64,000 bases of DNA from Pseudomonas graminis (GCF_900111735.1 NZ_FOHW01000019.1:1-64000), one strand, 5' to 3'. Positions 1 through 9,610 are shown, numbered from the stretch's first letter. Notes: generated by a model not told the origin, from the letters alone. A program made the numbers and translations.

Positions 1-63
1 AACCAGGAGCAAGCACCCTTGGTTACTTGGGGTGCTTTTCCAAGTAACTCGCCGAAGGCGAAA
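1..63 (-). repeat. Dispersed intergenic repeat, copy 1
   Basis: The reverse complement of this stretch matches 41031-41090 almost base for base. It contains an inverted pair GTTACTTGG (22-30) / CCAAGTAAC (40-48) that could form a hairpin. Both copies lie between genes. The element looks like a dispersed Pseudomonas intergenic repeat and not a gene part. It is cut by the left edge of the window, so its full extent is unknown. Confidence 0.6.
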
Positions 64-177
64 CAGTCTGCCCCCAGGCAGACGCTCTTGATCTTAAGGA
101 TCTTGATCTTGATGTTGATCTCGATCAAAACACCGTTTGGCCTGTAAACTCCCGCCCATTGCTGCCTGGAGTAACCT

Positions 178-1467
178 ATGCGCGAAGAGTTGAATCAGGG
201 CCTTATCGATTTCCTGAAGGCCTCCCCCACCCCCTTTCATGCCACCGCAAGCCTCGTCCAACGCCTCGAAGGCGCCGGCTACCAGCGCCTCGACGAACGC
301 GAGCCCTGGTACACCGAAGCGGGCGGCCGCTACTACGTCACCCGCAACGACTCCTCCATCGTCGCCTTCAAACTCGGTCGCCTGTCGCCCCTCACCGGCG
401 GCATTCGCCTCGTCGGCGCGCACACCGACAGCCCGTGCCTGCGCGTCAAACCGCAACCCGAACTGCAGCGCCAGGGCTTCTGGCAACTGGGCGTCGAAGT
501 CTACGGCGGCGCCCTGCTTGCCCCGTGGTTTGACCGCGACCTCTCCCTCGCCGGCCGCGTCACTTTTCGCCGGGACGGCAAAGTCGAAAGCCAGCTGATC
601 GACTTCAAGCTGCCGATCGCGATCATCCCCAACCTCGCGATCCACCTCAATCGCACCGCCAACGAAGGCTGGGCGATCAACCCGCAGACCGAACTGCCGC
701 CGATACTGGCCCAGGTCGCCGGTGACGAACGTCCCGACTTCCGTGCCCTGCTGACTGACCAACTGGCCCGCGAACACGGTCTGAACGCCGACGTCGTCCT
801 CGATTACGAACTCAGCTTCTACGACACCCAAAGCGCCGCCGTCATCGGCCTCAACGGTGACTTCATCGCTGGCGCCCGGCTCGACAACCTGCTGTCCTGC
901 TTCGCCGGGTTGCAAGCGTTGCTCAATGCCGACGGCGACGAAACCTGCCTGCTGATCTGCACCGACCACGAAGAAGTCGGCTCCACGTCCGCCTGCGGTG
1001 CAGACGGGCCGATGCTGGAGCAAGTGCTGCAACGTCTACTGCCGGAAGGTGACGATTACGTCCGCACCATTCAGAAATCCCTGCTGATCTCCGCTGACAA
1101 TTCCCACGGCATACACCCCAACTACGCTGAAAAGCACGACGCCAACCACGGCCCGAAACTCAATGCCGGCCCGGTGATCAAGGTCAACAGCAACCAGCGC
1201 TACGCCACCAACAGCGAAACGGCCGGCTTCTTCCGTCATTTGTGCATGGCCGAAGAAGTGCCGGTGCAAAGCTTCGTCGTGCGCAGCGACATGGCCTGCG
1301 GCTCGACCATCGGCCCGATCACGGCGGGCCACCTCGGCGTGCGGACCGTCGATATCGGCCTGCCGACCTTCGCCATGCACTCGATCCGCGAACTGGCGGG
1401 CAGTCAGGATCTGGCGCATTTGGTGAAGGTGCTGTCGGCGTTCTATGCGAGTGCCGAGTTGCCTTGA
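178..1467 (+). CDS. apeB: M18 family aminopeptidase
   Basis: This is a 429-residue metallo-aminopeptidase of family M18, expected to remove N-terminal residues from peptides in the cytoplasm using two metal ions. Visible metal-site motifs are [11 protein letters not shown] (His82, Asp84), ARLDNL (Asp236), TDHEEVGS (His264, Glu265, Glu266) and a late His in AMHSIRE. Length and order fit the bacterial aspartyl-aminopeptidase-like subgroup. There is no signal peptide. The ATG at 178 follows a CTGGAG ribosome site. The gene stands alone: a repeat lies upstream and a channel gene follows after 202 bases. The exact substrate preference cannot be read from sequence. Confidence 0.95.
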   Translation: MREELNQGLIDFLKASPTPFHATASLVQRLEGAGYQRLDEREPWYTEAGGRYYVTRNDSSIVAFKLGRLSPLTGGIRLVGAHTDSPCLRVKPQPELQRQGFWQLGVEVYGGALLAPWFDRDLSLAGRVTFRRDGKVESQLIDFKLPIAIIPNLAIHLNRTANEGWAINPQTELPPILAQVAGDERPDFRALLTDQLAREHGLNADVVLDYELSFYDTQSAAVIGLNGDFIAGARLDNLLSCFAGLQALLNADGDETCLLICTDHEEVGSTSACGADGPMLEQVLQRLLPEGDDYVRTIQKSLLISADNSHGIHPNYAEKHDANHGPKLNAGPVIKVNSNQRYATNSETAGFFRHLCMAEEVPVQSFVVRSDMACGSTIGPITAGHLGVRTVDIGLPTFAMHSIRELAGSQDLAHLVKVLSAFYASAELP

Positions 1468-1486
1468 TCTCAAACAACTCTTGAAA

Positions 1487-1529
1487 GCAGGCCGATCCAT
1501 GTCCTTCACGGGTCATGGAAACGGCCTGC
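1487..1529 (+). terminator. Hairpin downstream of apeB
   Basis: The arms GCAGGCCG-A-TCCATG and CATGGA-AA-CGGCCTGC can pair, with a 12-base loop and a small internal bulge. It sits 20 bases after the apeB stop. No U-run follows, so it may be an RNA-stabilising or Rho-assisted end and not a classical intrinsic terminator. Confidence 0.35.
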
Positions 1530-1669
1530 ACCTCGCGCTGTCCCGGACTTCACAATTCCCCCTCGCCACACCCCCTCTCCCCTCGTAAACTCATCCGCCT
1601 CTGCTTGCCCCGGCACGGCTCCCACACCGCGCCACCCCAAGCGTCTGTCTATTCGAGGTTTGTTTCCAG

Positions 1670-3859
1670 GTGATCGCTCCCACCCGCCTTTCCGTTCTCC
1701 CCAGCCTGTTTTTCCTCTGCCTGCTGGCGCTGTTCCCGTTTGCATTGACCCACGCCGCGGGCCTGCCAAGCCTGCTCAGTGGCGGTGACAAAACGCAGCC
1801 TCAGGCTCAGGAGCCACTGGGGCAGTCCCTGGATGAGGTGATCACGTCGCTGGAAAACGATCAGCAGCGCAGCAAGTTGCTCGATGACTTGAAGAAACTG
1901 CGGGACGCCACCAGGAAAGCGCAGCCGACCGTTGAGCAAGGCGTGCTGGGCCTGATCGGCAGCTCGCTTGCCGAGCTGGAAAAACAATTCACCGGCACCG
2001 ACAGCCCGCTCAGCCGCTGGGCGGACGAGGCGGGGCTGGCGGAGGACGAGTTGATGGCGCTGATGCTGCCGGCCAACCAGTGGTGGCCGATCATCTGGGG
2101 CTTTGCCGTAGTGCTGGCGATCTGGGGGTTGCTGGCGGCGGCGTTGATCTGGCTGAGCCACAAGGTGCGCTTGCGTTTCGGCCTTTCCGCCGAACTTCCG
2201 CAGCACCCGCGCCTGTCGGACATGCTGCGCTTCGCGCTGCGCAAGCTGGGGCCGTGGCTGGTGGCGCTGGTCATCACGATCTACCTGAGTTACTCGCTGC
2301 CGCCATCGCTCGGCCGGGATCTGGCGATGGTGCTTGCTTACGCGCTGGTGGTCGGCACGCTGTTCTCGGCGGTCTGTGTCATTGCGTTTTCACTGCTGGA
2401 CGGGCCGCACCGGCATCGGGCGCTGTACATCCTGCGGCATCAGGCGTTTCGGCCGCTGTGGTGGATCGGCAGCTTTGCCGCGTTCGGCGAGGCGTTGAGC
2501 GACCCGCGCCTGGTCGCCAGCCTTGGCGTACACCTGGCGCACACCGCCGCAACCCTGGCCAATGTCATGGCCGCGCTGTCCACCGGCCTGTTCATCATTC
2601 GCTTCCGGCGCCCGATCGCGCACCTGATCCGCAACCAGGCCCTGGAGCGTCGCCTCAAACGCCGCGCCCTGAGCGACAGCATCGAGGTCCTCGGCACGTT
2701 CTGGTACCTGCCAGCGCTGGTGCTGGTGGGCGTTTCCCTGTTCGCCACGTTCTTTTCGGCGGGCGACACCAGTACCGCATTACGTCAGGCCCTGATCTGT
2801 ACCGTGCTGCTGGTGATGTGCATGGTCATCAACGGCCTGGTGCGGCGTCATTCACTCAAGCCAAGCCACGCTCACAAGCGTCATGCGCTGTATTCGGACC
2901 GCCTGAAAAACTTCTTTTATACCGTCGCGCACTTGCTCATCTGGCTGGTGTTCATAGAACTCGGCCTGCGGGTCTGGGGGCTGTCGTTGATTGGTTTCGC
3001 CGAAGGTGACGGCCGCGACATCAGTCTCCGATTGATCGGGCTGGCGGCGACGCTGATGTTTGCCTGGCTGATCTGGATTCTCGCGGACACGGCGATTCAC
3101 CACGCCCTCACCCGCTCGCGCAAAGGCCTGGCCAATACCCGCGCGCAGACCATGATGCCGCTGATTCGCAACGTGCTGTTCGTGACCATTTTCATCATCG
3201 CGCTGATCGTCGCCCTGGCGAACATGGGCATGAACGTGACGCCGCTGCTGGCGGGTGCGGGTGTGATCGGTCTGGCCATCGGCTTTGGCGCGCAGTCACT
3301 GGTGGCGGACCTGATCACCGGGCTGTTCATCATCATCGAAGACTCGCTGGCCATCGACGATTACGTGGACGTCGGCGGCCACCTGGGCACCGTGGAAGGC
3401 CTGACCATCCGCACCGTGCGCCTGCGCGACATCGACGGCATCGTACACACCATTCCGTTCAGCGAGATCAAGAGCATCCAGAACTACTCCCGGGAGTTCG
3501 GTTACGCGATTTTCCGCATCGCAATTCCAGCGAACATGAACATCGACGACGCGCTGAAGATGGTCCGTGACGTCGGCCAGAAGATGCGCACCGACCCACT
3601 GCAACGGCGCAACATCTGGTCGCCGCTGGAGATTCAGGGGGTGGAGAGTTTCGACTCGGGTAACGCCATTCTGCGCGCGCGCTTCAAGACCGCGCCGATC
3701 AAGCAATGGGAAGTGTCCCGGGCGTTCAATCTGTCGCTCAAAAGGTATCTGGACGAGTCCGGCATGGACCTGGCGACCCCGCGTCTGAACGTGCAGGTCA
3801 GCACTACTGGCGGGCGTGTGAACAAAGTGCGCGAGAAGAAGGACGATGCTTCGGTATAA
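1670..3859 (+). CDS. Large mechanosensitive ion channel (MscS family)
   Basis: This 729-residue protein belongs to the long MscS group (YnaI/MscK-like), inner-membrane channels that open under tension to release solutes after osmotic downshock. It starts with GTG at 1670. A cleavable signal peptide (about 1-30, ending THAAG) leads into a short periplasmic helical region and then about ten hydrophobic segments. The MscS pore-lining helix lies near residues 520-545 (AGAGVIGLAIGFGAQSLV), followed by the beta domain (DDYVDVGGHLGTVEGL) and the cytoplasmic cage. It converges on the GntR gene with only six bases between stops. Which MscS subtype it is cannot be settled here. Confidence 0.9.
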   Translation: MIAPTRLSVLPSLFFLCLLALFPFALTHAAGLPSLLSGGDKTQPQAQEPLGQSLDEVITSLENDQQRSKLLDDLKKLRDATRKAQPTVEQGVLGLIGSSLAELEKQFTGTDSPLSRWADEAGLAEDELMALMLPANQWWPIIWGFAVVLAIWGLLAAALIWLSHKVRLRFGLSAELPQHPRLSDMLRFALRKLGPWLVALVITIYLSYSLPPSLGRDLAMVLAYALVVGTLFSAVCVIAFSLLDGPHRHRALYILRHQAFRPLWWIGSFAAFGEALSDPRLVASLGVHLAHTAATLANVMAALSTGLFIIRFRRPIAHLIRNQALERRLKRRALSDSIEVLGTFWYLPALVLVGVSLFATFFSAGDTSTALRQALICTVLLVMCMVINGLVRRHSLKPSHAHKRHALYSDRLKNFFYTVAHLLIWLVFIELGLRVWGLSLIGFAEGDGRDISLRLIGLAATLMFAWLIWILADTAIHHALTRSRKGLANTRAQTMMPLIRNVLFVTIFIIALIVALANMGMNVTPLLAGAGVIGLAIGFGAQSLVADLITGLFIIIEDSLAIDDYVDVGGHLGTVEGLTIRTVRLRDIDGIVHTIPFSEIKSIQNYSREFGYAIFRIAIPANMNIDDALKMVRDVGQKMRTDPLQRRNIWSPLEIQGVESFDSGNAILRARFKTAPIKQWEVSRAFNLSLKRYLDESGMDLATPRLNVQVSTTGGRVNKVREKKDDASV

Positions 3860-3865
3860 GTCGGC

Positions 3866-4585
3866 CTAGATATCCGCGACCACCGCGCTCACGTGAATTG
3901 CGTCATGGCGCCAGTATTCCAGGTCACAATCGATCAGCCGTCCGCGCTGGTCGTGGTTGACCCGGGCAATGCGCAGGCCCGGGCTGCCGATGGAGACTTT
4001 CAGCGCACCCGCCGCTTCCACGGGTAACGCCGTGGGCACCATCTCGAAACGCACCTGGCCGTAGCGAATGTCGTAATGGCGGGCGTAGAGCTCGGTCAGC
4101 GACTGGTTCAGGTCCAGCTCGAGGATCTGCGGGAAGTACTCAGGGTTGAGGTAATGCTCGACGTACAGCACCAGTCGCTCATCAATGCGGCGGGCGCGGC
4201 AGATCTGGATCACGCTCGACAGCGCCGGCAATTGCAGCAAACCGCAAATCACGGCGGAGGCCGGTTGCAGCCGCGCGGAAATCACTTGGGTCGCAGGCAC
4301 TCGGCCCTGGGCCTGAACCATTGCGTGAAAGTGGCTGCGCCGCATCAGGTCATAGGCCAGTCGCGGAGGTGAAATGAACCAGCCGCGCCGCTCCTCACGG
4401 TAGATCAAGCCCCTAGCCTCCAATTGCACCAGCGCCTCGCGCAAGGTGATGCGTGTGGTATCGAAGACCTCGCTCAGCTTGCGCTCAGCCGGCAACTTGC
4501 TGCCCGGCGGCAATAGACCGTGTTCAATCTGCTCTTGCAGCGCATTGCAGATGGTCGTCACCGCTCGGGGCATTTCTTCGCGCAT
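3866..4585 (-). CDS. GntR/HutC-family regulator with UTRA domain
   Basis: This is a 239-residue transcription factor. An N-terminal winged-helix of the GntR type (about residues 10-75, PPGSKLPAERKLSEVF then TRITLREALVQLEARG) is followed by a UTRA effector domain (about 95-235). The ATG at 4585 is preferred because an AGGTAA ribosome site precedes it; an in-frame extension to 4738 has none. It is divergent from the ABC operon starting at 4946 and probably represses it in response to the transported ligand. Candidate operators lie just upstream of its own start and upstream of the operon. The effector is unknown; UTRA regulators often sense phosphonate, sugar-phosphate or amino-acid-derived ligands. 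Confidence 0.9.
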   Translation of the reverse strand: MREEMPRAVTTICNALQEQIEHGLLPPGSKLPAERKLSEVFDTTRITLREALVQLEARGLIYREERRGWFISPPRLAYDLMRRSHFHAMVQAQGRVPATQVISARLQPASAVICGLLQLPALSSVIQICRARRIDERLVLYVEHYLNPEYFPQILELDLNQSLTELYARHYDIRYGQVRFEMVPTALPVEAAGALKVSIGSPGLRIARVNHDQRGRLIDCDLEYWRHDAIHVSAVVADI

Positions 4586-4598
4586 TGCGTTACCTATC

Positions 4599-4610
4599 TG
4601 GACTAGACCA
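4599..4610. promoter_or_regulatory. Candidate GntR (HutC-type) operator 1
   Basis: TGGACTAGACCA differs by one base from the palindrome TGGTCTAGACCA, the core recognised by HutC-family regulators such as DasR. It lies 14 bases upstream of the regulator start codon, as expected for autorepression. The regulator-site pairing is inferred from position and similarity. Confidence 0.6.
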
Positions 4611-4876
4611 GCGCTATTTAAGGGCAGCGTCGCTCGCTGCCTGGCCCGTTTCGGTGCTCCAGAGCCTAGGCAGCGTAGATGACCGTTGCGTGACATTCCA
4701 GCAAGCCGCGGCGGCAACATCGGCGCCCAGGAAATCATCAGGGCCTTTCAGATCAGGCGCTTGAGCATGGTCTACGCTCATTTCACAGCGATCGCCGGGG
4801 CTCGGACTTGCTTCAGCAAGAGTCGGTCCAGACACGAAAGCGTCATGTTACTGGCCTAACTTGGCTCAGGTATTGC

Positions 4877-4888
4877 TGACCTAGACCA
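4877..4888. promoter_or_regulatory. Candidate GntR (HutC-type) operator 2
   Basis: TGACCTAGACCA shares CTAGACCA with the site at 4599-4610 and differs by two bases from TGGTCTAGACCA. It lies 58 bases before the first gene of the ABC operon, where a repressor could block its promoter. The rest of 4586-4945 shows no further gene. Confidence 0.5.
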
Positions 4889-4945
4889 ACCATCCGCAAC
4901 GACCACTTCTATGAGTCCGTCGAGAAGTGCACAAAGGAGCTTCGA

Positions 4946-6013
4946 ATGAAACACCTTTTGCTGGCATCACTCCTGGGTTCGGCCATCGCGCTGAGCACTT
5001 CGGCCATGGCCGCCGACACCGATCTCAAAACCCTCGAAGCCGCCGCCAAGGCCGAAGGCGCGATCAACAGCGTGGGCATGCCCGATGACTGGGCGAACTG
5101 GAAAGGCACCTGGACCGACCTGACCGCCAAGTACGGTCTGGTGCACATGGACACCGACATGAGCTCGGCCCAGGAAGTGGCCAAGTTCGATGCGGAAAAA
5201 GACAACGCCAGCGCCGACATCGGCGACGTAGGTGCAGCGTTCGGCCCGATCGCTGTCGCGAAGGGCGTCACCCAGCCCTACAAGCCGAGCACCTGGGCGC
5301 AAGTGCCAGATTGGGCCAAGGATAAAGACGGTCACTGGGCGCTGGCCTACACCGGCACCATCGCTTTCATCGTCAACAAAAAGCTGCTGCATGGCTCGGA
5401 CGTACCGACCAAATGGGCTGACCTGAAGAATGGTAAGTACAAGGTCACCATCGGTGATGTCAGCACCGCAGCCCAGGCTGCCAACGGTGTGCTGGCCGCT
5501 GCAATCTCCATGAAAGGCGATGAAACCAACCTCGCGCCGGGCCTGCAACTGTTCACCGAACTGGCCAAGCAGAAGCGTCTGGGCATTAACAATCCGTCGA
5601 TTCAGTCGATGGAAAAAGGCGAAGTGGAAGTGGGCGTGGTCTGGGACTTCAACGGCCTGAGCTACAAGGCCAAGATGACCAATCCTGACGACTACGTCGT
5701 GCTGATCCCGTCCGACGGTTCGGTGATCTCGGGTTACACCACGATCATCAACAAATACGCCAAGCACCCGAACGCCGCCAAGCTGGCCCGTGAATACATC
5801 TTCAGCGACGCCGGCCAGATCAACCTGGCAAAAGGCAACGCGCGCCCGATCCGCGCCGAACACCTGACGCTGCCGCCAGAGGTGCAAGCCAAGCTGCTGC
5901 CTAACGAGCAGTACAAGAACGTGACACCGATCAAAGACGCTGCAGCGTGGGAAAAAACCTCGAAGGCCCTGCCACAACAGTGGAACGAGCAAGTCATCGT
6001 CGAGATGCAGTAA
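4946..6013 (+). CDS. ABC transporter periplasmic substrate-binding protein
   Basis: This 355-residue exported protein starts at an ATG behind a strong AAGGAGCTTCGA site. The signal peptide runs to about residue 23 (ending STSAMA|AD). The mature part has the extended fold of the iron(III)/putrescine/2-aminoethylphosphonate binding-protein class (WANWKGTWTDLTAKYGL, then WDFNGLSYKAKM). It heads an operon with a phosphohydrolase, two permeases and an ATPase, and would deliver ligand to that importer. A hairpin follows its stop, as is common after highly expressed binding-protein genes. The ligand is not certain; the hydrolase and the GntR-UTRA regulator favour an organophosphate or phosphonate over iron or polyamine. 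Confidence 0.88.
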   Translation: MKHLLLASLLGSAIALSTSAMAADTDLKTLEAAAKAEGAINSVGMPDDWANWKGTWTDLTAKYGLVHMDTDMSSAQEVAKFDAEKDNASADIGDVGAAFGPIAVAKGVTQPYKPSTWAQVPDWAKDKDGHWALAYTGTIAFIVNKKLLHGSDVPTKWADLKNGKYKVTIGDVSTAAQAANGVLAAAISMKGDETNLAPGLQLFTELAKQKRLGINNPSIQSMEKGEVEVGVVWDFNGLSYKAKMTNPDDYVVLIPSDGSVISGYTTIINKYAKHPNAAKLAREYIFSDAGQINLAKGNARPIRAEHLTLPPEVQAKLLPNEQYKNVTPIKDAAAWEKTSKALPQQWNEQVIVEMQ

Positions 6014-6019
6014 TAGGCG

Positions 6020-6050
6020 AACGGCGCTTCAGAAATTGGGCGCCGTTTTC
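6020..6050 (+). terminator. Intra-operon hairpin after binding-protein gene
   Basis: AACGGCGC and GCGCCGTT form an 8-bp stem with a 12-base loop followed by TTC. It directly follows the binding-protein stop. It probably lowers downstream transcription or protects the upstream mRNA, since the next genes run the same way without an obvious new promoter. Confidence 0.55.
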
Positions 6051-6068
6051 ACAGTCACCCCCAGCCTT

Positions 6069-6157
6069 GCAGGAGTGAGCTTGCTCGCGATTTCGGTGTG
6101 TCAGTCAACCTGTCTGTCGCAGGCATACCGCAATCGCGAGCAAGCTCACTCCCACAG
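6069..6157. repeat. REPIN (GTGAGCTTGCTCGCGA type)
   Basis: Two inverted REP arms, AGGAGTGAGCTTGCTCGCGA and its complement, flank about 50 bases. The element sits inside the operon, between the binding-protein gene and the hydrolase gene. Confidence 0.85.
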
Positions 6158-6189
6158 TAATGTTTGGCGATCCACCCTCCGGAGAGGCC

Positions 6190-6996
6190 ATGAAACACAA
6201 CGTCATCCTCATCCTGCTGGACGGCCTGAGTTACAGCGTGGCGCACCATGCGATGGGGCATTTGCTGGCCTACCGAAATGCAGGCCGCGCGGCGTTGTAC
6301 AAACTCGAATGCGAACTGCCGTCGCTGTCCCGCCCGCTGTATGAATGCATTCTGACCGGCGTTGCGCCCATCGACAGCGGCATCGTGCACAACCAGGTTT
6401 CCCGGCTTTCCAACCAGCGCAGCGTGTTCCATTACGCCACCGACGCCGGACTGACCACCGCCGCCGCGGCGTATCACTGGGTCAGCGAGCTGTACAACCG
6501 CAGCCCGTTCATTGCCGCACGCGACCGCCACACCGACGACGCCGACTTGCCGATCCAGCACGGCCACTTCTACTACGTCGATCACTACCCCGATTCCCAC
6601 CTGTTCGACGACGCCGAGCATCTTCGAACGGCCCACGCGCCTAATTTCCTCTTCGTCCACCCGATGAACATCGATGACGCCGGCCACAAGCACGGCCTCG
6701 ACACCCCGCAGTACCGCAACAGCGCACGCTCCGCCGACATCATCCTGGCCGAGTACCTGCAGCGCTGGCTGGATGCGGGCTACCAAGTGCTGGTGACCGC
6801 CGACCACGGCATGAACAACGACCGCTCCCACAATGGCGTGCTGCCGGAAGAACACGAAGTCCCTCTGTTCGTGATCGGTGACGCCTTCAGCCTCGACGCC
6901 GATGCGCGACCGAAACAAACCGAGATCTGCGGCACTGTCTGCGAACTGCTCGGTGTGCCCCACGACAAACCTGTGTGCAAAGAGGTGCTCAAGTGA
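6190..6996 (+). CDS. Alkaline phosphatase-superfamily phosphohydrolase (type I phosphodiesterase-like)
   Basis: This 268-residue protein is of the phosphodiesterase/nucleotide pyrophosphatase branch of the alkaline phosphatase superfamily. Metal-site motifs visible are LILLDG near the N-terminus, LPSLSRPLYECILTG around the usual Ser/Thr nucleophile region, NIDDAGHKHG, and TADHGMNNDRSHNG. No signal peptide is seen, so it probably acts in the cytoplasm on the imported compound. Its stop overlaps the GTG of the first permease (GTGA), which indicates translational coupling to the importer. It could release phosphate or split a phosphodiester or phosphonate; the substrate cannot be deduced. It is shorter than many family members. 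Confidence 0.82.
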   Translation: MKHNVILILLDGLSYSVAHHAMGHLLAYRNAGRAALYKLECELPSLSRPLYECILTGVAPIDSGIVHNQVSRLSNQRSVFHYATDAGLTTAAAAYHWVSELYNRSPFIAARDRHTDDADLPIQHGHFYYVDHYPDSHLFDDAEHLRTAHAPNFLFVHPMNIDDAGHKHGLDTPQYRNSARSADIILAEYLQRWLDAGYQVLVTADHGMNNDRSHNGVLPEEHEVPLFVIGDAFSLDADARPKQTEICGTVCELLGVPHDKPVCKEVLK

Positions 6997-7835
6997 ACTC
7001 ACAAAGCCGCGGCAAATGGCTGGCGCTGTTGTGCCTCGTGCCTTTTGCGGTGTTCTTCATCGCGTTCCAGATCGCGCCGCTGGCCTGGGTGGCGATCAAC
7101 AGCCTGCAATCGGACGCCGGCTGGGGCATCGACAACTTCATCAAGGCGTTCAACTCGCGGTTCTACCGTCAGGCCATGCAGTACAGCCTGGAGATCAGTT
7201 TCTGGTCGAGCCTGATCGGCATCGTCATCGCGATCCTCGGCAGTTATTCCCTGCGTAAAGTGCCGTCGCGCCTGCGGGATTTCGTCAGTGCGTTCGCCAA
7301 CATGACCAGTAACTTTTCCGGGGTGCCGCTGGCGTTTGCCTTCATCATCCTGCTCGGTTTCAACGGCGCGCTGACGCTGATTCTGAAACAGGCCGGGATC
7401 ATCGATGACTTCAACCTGTACTCGAAAACCGGCCTGATCATTCTGTACACCTACTTCCAGATCCCCCTGGGCGTGCTGCTGCTCTACCCGGCCTTCGACG
7501 CGCTGCGGGAAGACTGGCGCGAGTCGGCGTCACTGCTGGGCGCCAGCGGCTGGGACTTCTGGCGACACATCGGCATTCCGGTGCTGACGCCCGCGCTGCT
7601 CGGCACCTTCGTGATCCTGCTGGCCAACGCGCTGGGGGCCTACGCTACGGTGTATGCGCTGACCACCGGCAATTTCAACGTCCTGCCGATCCGCATTGCG
7701 GCGATGGTGGCGGGTGACATCACCCTGGACCCGAACATGGCCAGTGCCCTGGCGATGATTCTGGTGGGGATGATGACGCTGGTGACCGTCGTGCATCAGT
7801 GGCTGTTGAAGAGGAGCTACCATGTCTCGCGCTGA
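6993..7835 (+). CDS. ABC transporter permease (first)
   Basis: This 280-residue inner-membrane permease has six predicted membrane segments. The cytoplasmic EAA-type loop that contacts the ATPase is visible as ESASLLGASGWDFWRHIGIP. GTG at 6993 is the likely start: AGAGGTG lies just upstream and it overlaps the preceding stop. A TTG or ATG further upstream would run into the hydrolase gene. It overlaps the next permease gene by 14 bases, so the two are coupled. It belongs to the spermidine/putrescine-iron-phosphonate permease group and would form a heterodimer with the product of the next gene. Confidence 0.88.
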   Translation: MNSQSRGKWLALLCLVPFAVFFIAFQIAPLAWVAINSLQSDAGWGIDNFIKAFNSRFYRQAMQYSLEISFWSSLIGIVIAILGSYSLRKVPSRLRDFVSAFANMTSNFSGVPLAFAFIILLGFNGALTLILKQAGIIDDFNLYSKTGLIILYTYFQIPLGVLLLYPAFDALREDWRESASLLGASGWDFWRHIGIPVLTPALLGTFVILLANALGAYATVYALTTGNFNVLPIRIAAMVAGDITLDPNMASALAMILVGMMTLVTVVHQWLLKRSYHVSR

Positions 7836-8619
7836 ACGCCGCCCGCCGGGGCTTTACCACCGCGTCGTGGTGTACCTGCTGTTTCTGATTCTGCTGGCGC
7901 CGTTGCTGGGCACCTTTGTGTATTCGATCGCCACCAGTTGGTCGGCGACGATTCTGCCCGATGGCCTGACCTACAAATGGTACGTCGCGCTGTGGAGCGA
8001 TCCGCGTTTTCTGCGCGCGTTCGGTCAGTCGTTACTGGTATGCGTCGGCGCCCTGGCGCTGTCGGTGGTGCTGATTCTGCCGCTGCTGTTTGTCGTGCAT
8101 TACCACTTTCCCAAGCTCGACGCGCTGATGAACATCCTCATCCTGCTGCCCTTCGCGGTGCCGCCGGTGGTGTCGTCGGTGGGCCTGTTGCAGCTTTACG
8201 GCTCGGGGCCGCTGGCGATGGTCGGCACGCCGTGGATTCTGATCGGCTGCTACTTCACTGTGGCACTGCCGTTCATGTACCGGGCGATCACCAACAACCT
8301 GCAGGCGATCAATCTGGTCGACCTGATGGACGCAGCGCAGTTGCTCGGCGCCAACACCTTTCAGGCCGCGTTTCTGGTGGTGCTGCCGAACCTGCGCAAG
8401 GGCCTGATGATCGCCCTGCTGCTGTCGTTCTCGTTCCTGTTCGGCGAATTCGTGTTCGCCAATCTGCTGGTCGGCACCCGCTACGAGACCCTGCAGGTGT
8501 ACCTCAACAACATGCGCAACAGCAGCGGTCACTTCAACAGCGCGCTGGTGATTTCCTACTTCTTTTTCGTACTGCTGCTGACGTGGGCGGCCAACCGACT
8601 GAACAAGGACAAAGACTGA
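7822..8619 (+). CDS. ABC transporter permease (second)
   Basis: This 265-residue permease has about six membrane segments and the EAA-type loop MDAAQLLGANTFQAAFLVVL. It starts at an ATG inside the end of the preceding permease gene, after GAGGAGC. It ends one base before the ATPase gene. It is the partner of the upstream permease in the same importer. Product family (PhnU/PhnV, PotB/PotC or FbpB-like) cannot be narrowed from sequence alone. Confidence 0.88.
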   Translation: MSRAERRPPGLYHRVVVYLLFLILLAPLLGTFVYSIATSWSATILPDGLTYKWYVALWSDPRFLRAFGQSLLVCVGALALSVVLILPLLFVVHYHFPKLDALMNILILLPFAVPPVVSSVGLLQLYGSGPLAMVGTPWILIGCYFTVALPFMYRAITNNLQAINLVDLMDAAQLLGANTFQAAFLVVLPNLRKGLMIALLLSFSFLFGEFVFANLLVGTRYETLQVYLNNMRNSSGHFNSALVISYFFFVLLLTWAANRLNKDKD

Positions 8620-8620
8620 T

Positions 8621-9610
8621 ATGAGCTTCGTCAGTGTCGAAAACCTGCAGAAGAACTACGGCAGCACAGCGGTCTTCAGCGACATCAATTGCGAAATCCA
8701 CAAGGGCGAATTCGTCACACTGCTCGGCCCGTCCGGCTGCGGCAAGTCCACCCTGCTGCGCTGCATCGCCGGGCTGACGTCGGTAACCAGCGGCAGGATC
8801 TTCCTTGATGGCAAAGACCTGGTGCCGGTGTCGCCGCAAAAGCGCGGCATCGGCATGGTGTTCCAGAGCTATGCGCTGTTTCCCAACATGAACGTGGAGC
8901 AGAACGTCGCGTTCGGCCTGCGCATGCAGAAAGTCAGTACCGACGAAATGAAGCAGCGGGTGGCCGAGGTGCTCAAGCTGGTGGAGCTGAACGAGTTTGC
9001 CTCGCGCTACCCGCATCAGCTCTCGGGCGGGCAATGTCAGCGTGTGGCATTGGCGCGTTCACTGGTGACCCGTCCTCGCCTGCTGCTGCTCGATGAGCCG
9101 CTGTCGGCCCTCGATGCGCGCATCCGCAAGCACCTGCGCGAGCAGATCCGCGCCATCCAACAGGAACTGGGCCTGACGACGATTTTCGTGACCCACGATC
9201 AGGAAGAAGCGCTGACCATGTCCGACCGGATCTTCCTCATGAATCAGGGCCGGATCGTGCAGAGTGGCGACGCCGAAACCCTGTACACCGCGCCGGTCGA
9301 CGCCTTCGCCGCCGGCTTCATCGGCAACTACAACCTGCTGGAAGCCGACGCCGCCAGCCGCTTGATGCAACGTCCGATCAACAGCCGCGTGGCGATTCGC
9401 CCGGAAGCCATTCAATTGAGCCTGACCGGTTCGCTGGAAGGCGAAGTGCGCAGCCACAGCCTGCTGGGCAACGTGATCCGCTATCGCGTCGAGGCTCGGG
9501 GCGTGGAACTGGTGGTCGACGTGCTTAACCGCTCGGCCAGCGACTTGCACCCGAACGGCCAGCGCGTCACCCTGCACATCGAAGCGTCGGCGTTGTGTGA
9601 AGTCGCATGA
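8621..9610 (+). CDS. ABC transporter ATP-binding protein
   Basis: This 329-residue ATPase powers the importer. It shows Walker A GPSGCGKST (about residue 37), the Q-loop FQSYALFPNM, signature LSGGQCQRVALARS, Walker B LLLLDEPLSALD and the switch THDQEEA. The C-terminal third (from about 240) is a TOBE/MOP-like domain (RPEAIQLSL). The signature has Cys where most relatives have Gln (LSGGQQQR). The gene follows the second permease by one base. It closes the ABC part of the operon; a REPIN then separates it from the HAD gene. Confidence 0.92.
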   Translation: MSFVSVENLQKNYGSTAVFSDINCEIHKGEFVTLLGPSGCGKSTLLRCIAGLTSVTSGRIFLDGKDLVPVSPQKRGIGMVFQSYALFPNMNVEQNVAFGLRMQKVSTDEMKQRVAEVLKLVELNEFASRYPHQLSGGQCQRVALARSLVTRPRLLLLDEPLSALDARIRKHLREQIRAIQQELGLTTIFVTHDQEEALTMSDRIFLMNQGRIVQSGDAETLYTAPVDAFAAGFIGNYNLLEADAASRLMQRPINSRVAIRPEAIQLSLTGSLEGEVRSHSLLGNVIRYRVEARGVELVVDVLNRSASDLHPNGQRVTLHIEASALCEVA

